From: Streptomyces sp. MST-110588 | GTDB lineage: Bacteria > Actinomycetota > Actinomycetes > Streptomycetales > Streptomycetaceae | Reading direction: 5' to 3' | Assembly: GCF_022695595.1 (NCBI RefSeq) | Contig: NZ_CP074380.1 | Location: 7,778,501 to 7,842,500, forward strand | Length of the DNA stretch: 64,000 nt | Program-made: the position numbers and the translations under genes | Notes under the pieces: generated by a model | What the model saw: the letters and a program-made list of their open reading frames with translations, nothing else | What the model was told of the DNA's origin: nothing | The model's database searches: none | Shown: one piece after another, positions 60,771 through 64,000 of the stretch | Layout of the letters: each line of letters begins with the position of its first letter | Position numbering within the stretch: position 1 is the first letter of the stretch

Positions 60771-61532
60771 TTACCCGGCCGAGCCGGTGGCCGGGGGCAC
60801 CTCCAGGACGAAGAACAGGAAGCACATGCCGGCCGAGAGGCGCTGGAAGTCGTCGGGGTACAGCTCGCGGCCGGCCGGATCGGGCTGTGGCTCGCTGATG
60901 ACGGCCAGGCGGAAGCCGGCCGTGGTGAAGGCGTCGGTCATCGCGTGCAGCGGCCTGCGCCAGAAGGTCATCGGGGCGGGCTGTCCCACCAGGTCGGCCC
61001 AGTCGTCGGTGTAGCTGGTGGTCGCGGAGTAGTCGGGCCGAGGATGGTGGATCGCGTAGTCCACGAAAGGGTGCTGCACCGACGCGATCAGTCGGCCGCC
61101 GGGCCTGAGCACCCGCCGCATCTCGGCCAGCGCCGGCCCCCAGTCCTCCAGATAGTGCAGGACCAGCGACGCGAGGACATCGTCGAACGCGCCGTCGGCG
61201 AACGGCAGCGGGTCGCTCAGGTCGGCCACGCGCAGGTCCGCGTCGGCCCCCAGCCGCCGCCGCGCCAGCTCCAGCATCCCGGCGCTGGAGTCGATACCGG
61301 TGACGAGGGCACCCCGATCACGTAACGCGGCGAACAGGGGACCGGAGCCGCAGCCGGCGTCGAGGATCCGGCGGCCGGCCACGGCCCCGGCGAGGGACAG
61401 CATCGCGGGCCGCTCGTAATAGGCGTTGATGAGACTGGTCTCGCTCAGGGCCGAGTACGCCTCGGCGAAGCTGTCATAGTTGTTCACCTCGGCCGGAGTT
61501 GCGGTCGGGGCCTGTTCTTCGGCGGTGGACAT
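60771..61532 (-). CDS. Class I SAM-dependent methyltransferase (UbiE-like)
   Basis: 253 residues. Motif I RRILDAGCGSGPLFAALRDRGA, GIDSSAGMLELARRRLG, LPFADGAFDDVLASLVLHYLEDW and LRPGGRLIASVQHPF are canonical Methyltransf_11 motifs. The C-terminal HPFVDYAIHHPRPDYSATTSYTD extension is typical of small-molecule O-methyltransferases in this family. Substrate unknown; no biosynthetic partner adjoins. Confidence 0.88.
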   Translation of the reverse strand: MSTAEEQAPTATPAEVNNYDSFAEAYSALSETSLINAYYERPAMLSLAGAVAGRRILDAGCGSGPLFAALRDRGALVTGIDSSAGMLELARRRLGADADLRVADLSDPLPFADGAFDDVLASLVLHYLEDWGPALAEMRRVLRPGGRLIASVQHPFVDYAIHHPRPDYSATTSYTDDWADLVGQPAPMTFWRRPLHAMTDAFTTAGFRLAVISEPQPDPAGRELYPDDFQRLSAGMCFLFFVLEVPPATGSAG

Positions 61533-61800
61533 GCGGCGGTCTCCGTCTCGTCATTTCGACAGTTTGCACCGGGATCATTTCGCACCGGCGTCGTACCGGT
61601 GATCGACGATGTTCAGTACGCCCCGGTTCCGCGCTCCTGGACGAGGAGTGGGCGTGGGCACCGCAGATCTCCCACGCCTGCACCATGACGACCGCCTGTT
61701 CCTGTCTGTTCCTGCTGTTCCCTGCCGGTTCGGTCGCCGCCGCGTTCGTGTTGTCCGGGCACGGGTTCCCCGCTCGATTGCGGGAATTGACGAGGTACGC

Positions 61801-62649
61801 CTATCCGGCGCTGTGGCCGGCGCCGGCCCCGGCCCCGGTTCCGGTCCCGGCTTCGGTGCCGTCCCCGTCCGGGCCGGGCGTGTCCAGTCCCAGACCGCGG
61901 CGGATCGCGATCTCCACGGGGGAGTAGGCGCCGTCGGCCCGCTCCAGCTCGTACGGCGCGGCCGGCAGCAGCGGCGGCTGGGCCATGAAGCGCGGCCGTA
62001 CCCCGTGGTGCGGCTGCGCCGCGTGCACCAGAAACGGATGGCACAAAAAGACGTCGCCCGGGGACCCGGTGGCCAGGGCGACGTCCCGGTGGTCGGACGC
62101 CGCCACCAGATCCGGCGCCAGGGCCAGCCCGCCGGCCCCGTCCTCCCCGTACTCCTCCAGCACCTTCGGCACGTCCAGATGGGAGCCGACCCGGATCCGG
62201 GTCGGGGCGTCCTCCTCCCCCACCTCGCTGAACAAGAACAGCATCAGCAGCGCCCGGCCCCGGGAGCGCAGGTTGGTGAAGTACCAGCTCTCCCCCTCCG
62301 GCAGATAGCTCCCCTCGATGTGCCAGCCCGCGTCGTCCGGCTCCTCCGGATGCGGGAACCGCAGCGGGAAGGTGCCCAGCGAATAGCGCGGCTCCCAGCG
62401 CCCCGCGCCGACGAGCAGGTCGTACGCACGATGCAGCGCCGGGGAGTTGGGAGCGGCGGCGAACGGCCCCTGCCCCATGCCCGGCACCCAGTGCACGGGC
62501 CGCGTCCATGTCGCCGGATCGTCCGGGTCACAGCCCGTCTCCCGCCACAGCAGCCGCGCGCAGTCCGCGGCCACCCGCGGCGCCACGGCACCCTCCAGCT
62601 TCACGAAGCCGTCACGCAGGAAACGGGATACCAAAGTCGTGTCATCCAT
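61801..62649 (-). CDS. Phytanoyl-CoA dioxygenase (PhyH)-family oxygenase
   Basis: 282 residues from ATG 62649. PhyH fold: DGFVKLEGAVAPRVAADCARLLW at the start, WHIEGSYLP with an iron His-x-Glu pair near residue 107, RVGSHLDVP, and GDVFLCHPFLVHAAQPHHGVRPRFM carrying the distal His and the 2-oxoglutarate Arg. The Gly/Thr/Ala tail (EAGTGTGAGAGAGHS) is a repeat expansion. PhyH enzymes hydroxylate or halogenate small molecules. Divergent from the 63-kb peptide locus, possibly related to it. Confidence 0.85.
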   Translation of the reverse strand: MDDTTLVSRFLRDGFVKLEGAVAPRVAADCARLLWRETGCDPDDPATWTRPVHWVPGMGQGPFAAAPNSPALHRAYDLLVGAGRWEPRYSLGTFPLRFPHPEEPDDAGWHIEGSYLPEGESWYFTNLRSRGRALLMLFLFSEVGEEDAPTRIRVGSHLDVPKVLEEYGEDGAGGLALAPDLVAASDHRDVALATGSPGDVFLCHPFLVHAAQPHHGVRPRFMAQPPLLPAAPYELERADGAYSPVEIAIRRGLGLDTPGPDGDGTEAGTGTGAGAGAGHSAG

Positions 62650-63080
62650 GCCCCCATCGTCCGGCGACACCGACCCCGGCCACCCGACACTTCCCGTACC
62701 GTCTTCGTCGGGTGCGCACCGAGCCCTCTCTGCTCCGACGATCCTCGATGTCGTGCAGGAAGACGTCTGCGACCTGCGATAGTCCAGATCATGGAATTGC
62801 TGGACACGATGATCACGGGCGAGGACTGTGCGTGCGCGGATCAGCCCCGTACGGCGAGCGGTACGGCAACAAAGCAGTGGCCATGGCTCGTCGATGTGCA
62901 CGGCGAGCTCCGTGGAGGGATGCGCTGCCCACAGGGAGCCTATGTGACGGTTCACTTACCCAATACGCCGTACGGGTGGTTAGGGCGCGATTTCCCGGGA
63001 TTCGGCATCTTTTCGACAGCAGGTGGTCCAGGAAGTGGCATACATGCCTGTGATCACTGATGGAGAGGAGGTGACGACCC
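62650..63080. other. Region upstream of the 31-aa peptide gene
   Basis: 431 bp containing a doubtful open frame (annotated separately) and, at 62930-63000, an AT-richer stretch that could hold the peptide promoter (for example TTCACTTACC and GGTTAGGG words). Confidence 0.4.
62791..63060 (+). CDS. Doubtful small ORF before the peptide gene
   Basis: 89 residues, MELLDTMITGEDCACADQPRTAS with an unusual CAC pair and a final ACDH. No RBS consensus and mixed codon usage; it ends 20 bp before the peptide start. It could be a short leader, a second peptide, or a chance frame. Confidence 0.2.
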   Translation: MELLDTMITGEDCACADQPRTASGTATKQWPWLVDVHGELRGGMRCPQGAYVTVHLPNTPYGWLGRDFPGFGIFSTAGGPGSGIHACDH

Positions 63081-63176
63081 ATGCGCAAGGTCGCGATGAA
63101 CGCTCAAGCGGCGGTCCGGAAAGACCGCCGTCCCGGGTACTACATCTACAAGTTCCAAGGGGGCCCGGTGAAGTGA
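63081..63176 (+). CDS. 31-aa candidate RiPP precursor beside a SagB-type gene
   Basis: MRKVAMNAQAAVRKDRRPGY, then YIYKFQGGPVK and TGA. Basic leader-like N-terminus and a tyrosine-rich C-terminus (GYYIYKFQGG) without Cys, Ser or Thr, so azole formation is not possible on it. GAGGAGG about ten bases upstream. The next gene 115 bp on is a SagB-type flavin dehydrogenase, a common partner of modified peptides. After the stop the coding end repeats as CCGGTGAAGTGAG. Candidate only. Confidence 0.65.
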   Translation: MRKVAMNAQAAVRKDRRPGYYIYKFQGGPVK

Positions 63177-63291
63177 GTCCGGTGAAGTGAGCCCCTGGGG
63201 CGGGCGGCAGCCGCACCCATGCGGGGAGACCGCAGGTCAGGCGCCGGTCGCCCCTCCCTCCCTGCCCCGGTCCGCAATCGCTGGAGTCGCC

Positions 63292-64000
63292 GTGCGTTAC
63301 CGCCGTTCCCGTTGTCTGACCTGCTACTGGCGCGACGGCCTGTTCATCGTCCACCCCTATCCCCACGGCACTCCCACCTCCCTGCATCCGGTGGCCGTCG
63401 AGGTCTGCTCCGCGTTCGAGGAATGGGCCGTGCCCGCCGAGGCCGCCAAGGTGCTCGACCACCTCACGCCCGAGACCGTCCAGGAGGCCGTGGCCGTCCT
63501 CACGGAGGCCGGGGTGCTGCTGGCCGAGGACAGCCCGGACGCCGACCGTGACGAGGAGATCGACCGCCACTGGGCCGCCTGGTCGCCCGAGGCGTCGTTC
63601 CTCCATTACGCCACGCAGAACGACTACCTCGAATCGCCCTATACGCGCGACACCCTAGACACACCCAATATGCCCGATGCGCCCGATACCCGGGTCAACG
63701 ACGAGGACCCCGACGCGGCGCCGGACGCGACCCGGCTGCCGCCGCTGTTCACCGGCTACCCGGACGCCCCGCGGCTGCCGCTGCCCCGCTCCCGTGCCGG
63801 CCTGCACGCTCCGTACGAGCAGGTGCTCCACAGCCGTCGTACGCACCGTGACTTCAGCCCGGCCCCCGTGTCGATGACGGCTCTGGCCACCTTGCTCTCC
63901 ACGGTCTTCGGCCCGGTGGACTTCATCGACAGCGGCCACGGGGCGCTCTACCGCCGCACCAGCCCCTCCGGCGGCTCCCGACAGGAGCTCGACGCCTACG
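63292..64000 (+). CDS. SagB-type FMN-dependent dehydrogenase (partial)
   Basis: Incomplete at the right edge; 236 residues seen from GTG 63292. An N-terminal helical domain (LHPVAVEVCSAFEEWAVPAEAAKVLDHLTPETVQEAVAVLTEAGVLL) resembles the leader-reading part of SagB/peptide-maturation proteins. Then come HSRRTHRDFSPAPVSMTALATLL (flavin-binding RRSxRxF-type motif) and RRTSPSGGSRQELDAY, the nitroreductase-fold SPSGGxR motif. SagB enzymes oxidise thiazolines or, in other pathways, peptide side chains. A linker of DTLDTPNMPDAPDT units is a repeat expansion. Confidence 0.85.
   Translation, partial: MRYRRSRCLTCYWRDGLFIVHPYPHGTPTSLHPVAVEVCSAFEEWAVPAEAAKVLDHLTPETVQEAVAVLTEAGVLLAEDSPDADRDEEIDRHWAAWSPEASFLHYATQNDYLESPYTRDTLDTPNMPDAPDTRVNDEDPDAAPDATRLPPLFTGYPDAPRLPLPRSRAGLHAPYEQVLHSRRTHRDFSPAPVSMTALATLLSTVFGPVDFIDSGHGALYRRTSPSGGSRQELDAY

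Noticed and set aside
63081..63176. Thiazole/oxazole precursor for the SagB-type enzyme
   Set aside because: The peptide core has no Cys, Ser or Thr, so azole chemistry is excluded. I kept it as a candidate of another type.
1..64000. tRNA and rRNA genes
   Set aside because: I saw no cloverleaf-like segments with a CCA-type end or T-loop, and no rRNA signature, though a proper scan was not possible by eye.

Overview
The window is high-GC actinobacterial DNA and is almost certainly from Streptomyces. It has dense genes with many GTG starts, a chaplin with a sortase signal, a gamma-butyrolactone-receptor-type TetR, a mycothiol-type maleylpyruvate isomerase-fold protein, and many MFS, TetR, LysR, AraC and Lrp genes. 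No rRNA, tRNA or CRISPR was seen. It reads as accessory or chromosome-arm sequence with parts of at least two natural-product loci.

Layout. 1-1850: a class I mannose-6-phosphate isomerase gene split by a 1070-bp IS481-family element. 2.1-8.2 kb: an MDMPI-fold protein, a secreted protein, a proline-rich membrane protein and a membrane-anchored HEIGH metalloprotease. 8.4-10.7 kb: a SulP anion transporter behind a frameshifted beta-carbonic anhydrase. 11.1-20.5 kb is the most interesting block. One minus-strand operon encodes a 51-aa peptide with three GCIS repeats, a PaaK-like adenylate-forming enzyme, a GRDP-like protein and an MFS exporter. Upstream of it, on the same strand, lie a translationally coupled PLP beta-replacement enzyme and MFS pair, a putative lipoprotein and an isochorismatase-fold protein. 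Divergent from these is a short threonyl-tRNA synthetase paralogue behind what looks like a threonine-codon leader-peptide attenuator. 20.6-45 kb: regulators and housekeeping-like accessory genes (Lrp/AsnC, VOC, carboxylesterase, sigma factor operon, FAD monooxygenase with palindromic operators, LysR/SDR pair, a doubly frameshifted Fsr-like MFS, AraC, LRV-repeat protein, and a molybdopterin oxidoreductase without its Fe-S cysteines). 45.6-50.1 kb: a long-type chaplin, a Cys-rich pentapeptide-repeat protein, a VioC/AsnO-like amino-acid hydroxylase and a LysE/RhtB exporter. 50.3-62.6 kb: a TetR/DHA2 efflux pair with clear operators, an APH-fold kinase, a GBL-receptor homologue, a SUKH-like protein, an ArsC-like protein, a TPR/Sel1 protein, a secreted NucA/NucB-type nuclease with a small downstream partner, a methyltransferase and a PhyH dioxygenase. 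63.1-64 kb: a 31-aa candidate precursor peptide followed by a SagB-type dehydrogenase that runs off the window.

How parts may work together. The 11-20.5 kb block fits a small biosynthetic island: a peptide scaffold, an adenylating enzyme, an amino-acid-making PLP enzyme, two exporters, and a spare ThrRS that could protect the producer or supply Thr-tRNA. That link is inference from position and gene content. Nothing in the sequence proves the two halves make one product.

Two general cautions. Three reading frames are broken by single-base losses in or beside G/C-rich runs, so assembly indels are possible. Short in-frame tandem repeats are expanded in the linkers or tails of many unrelated genes, so low-complexity protein tails here should not be over-read.
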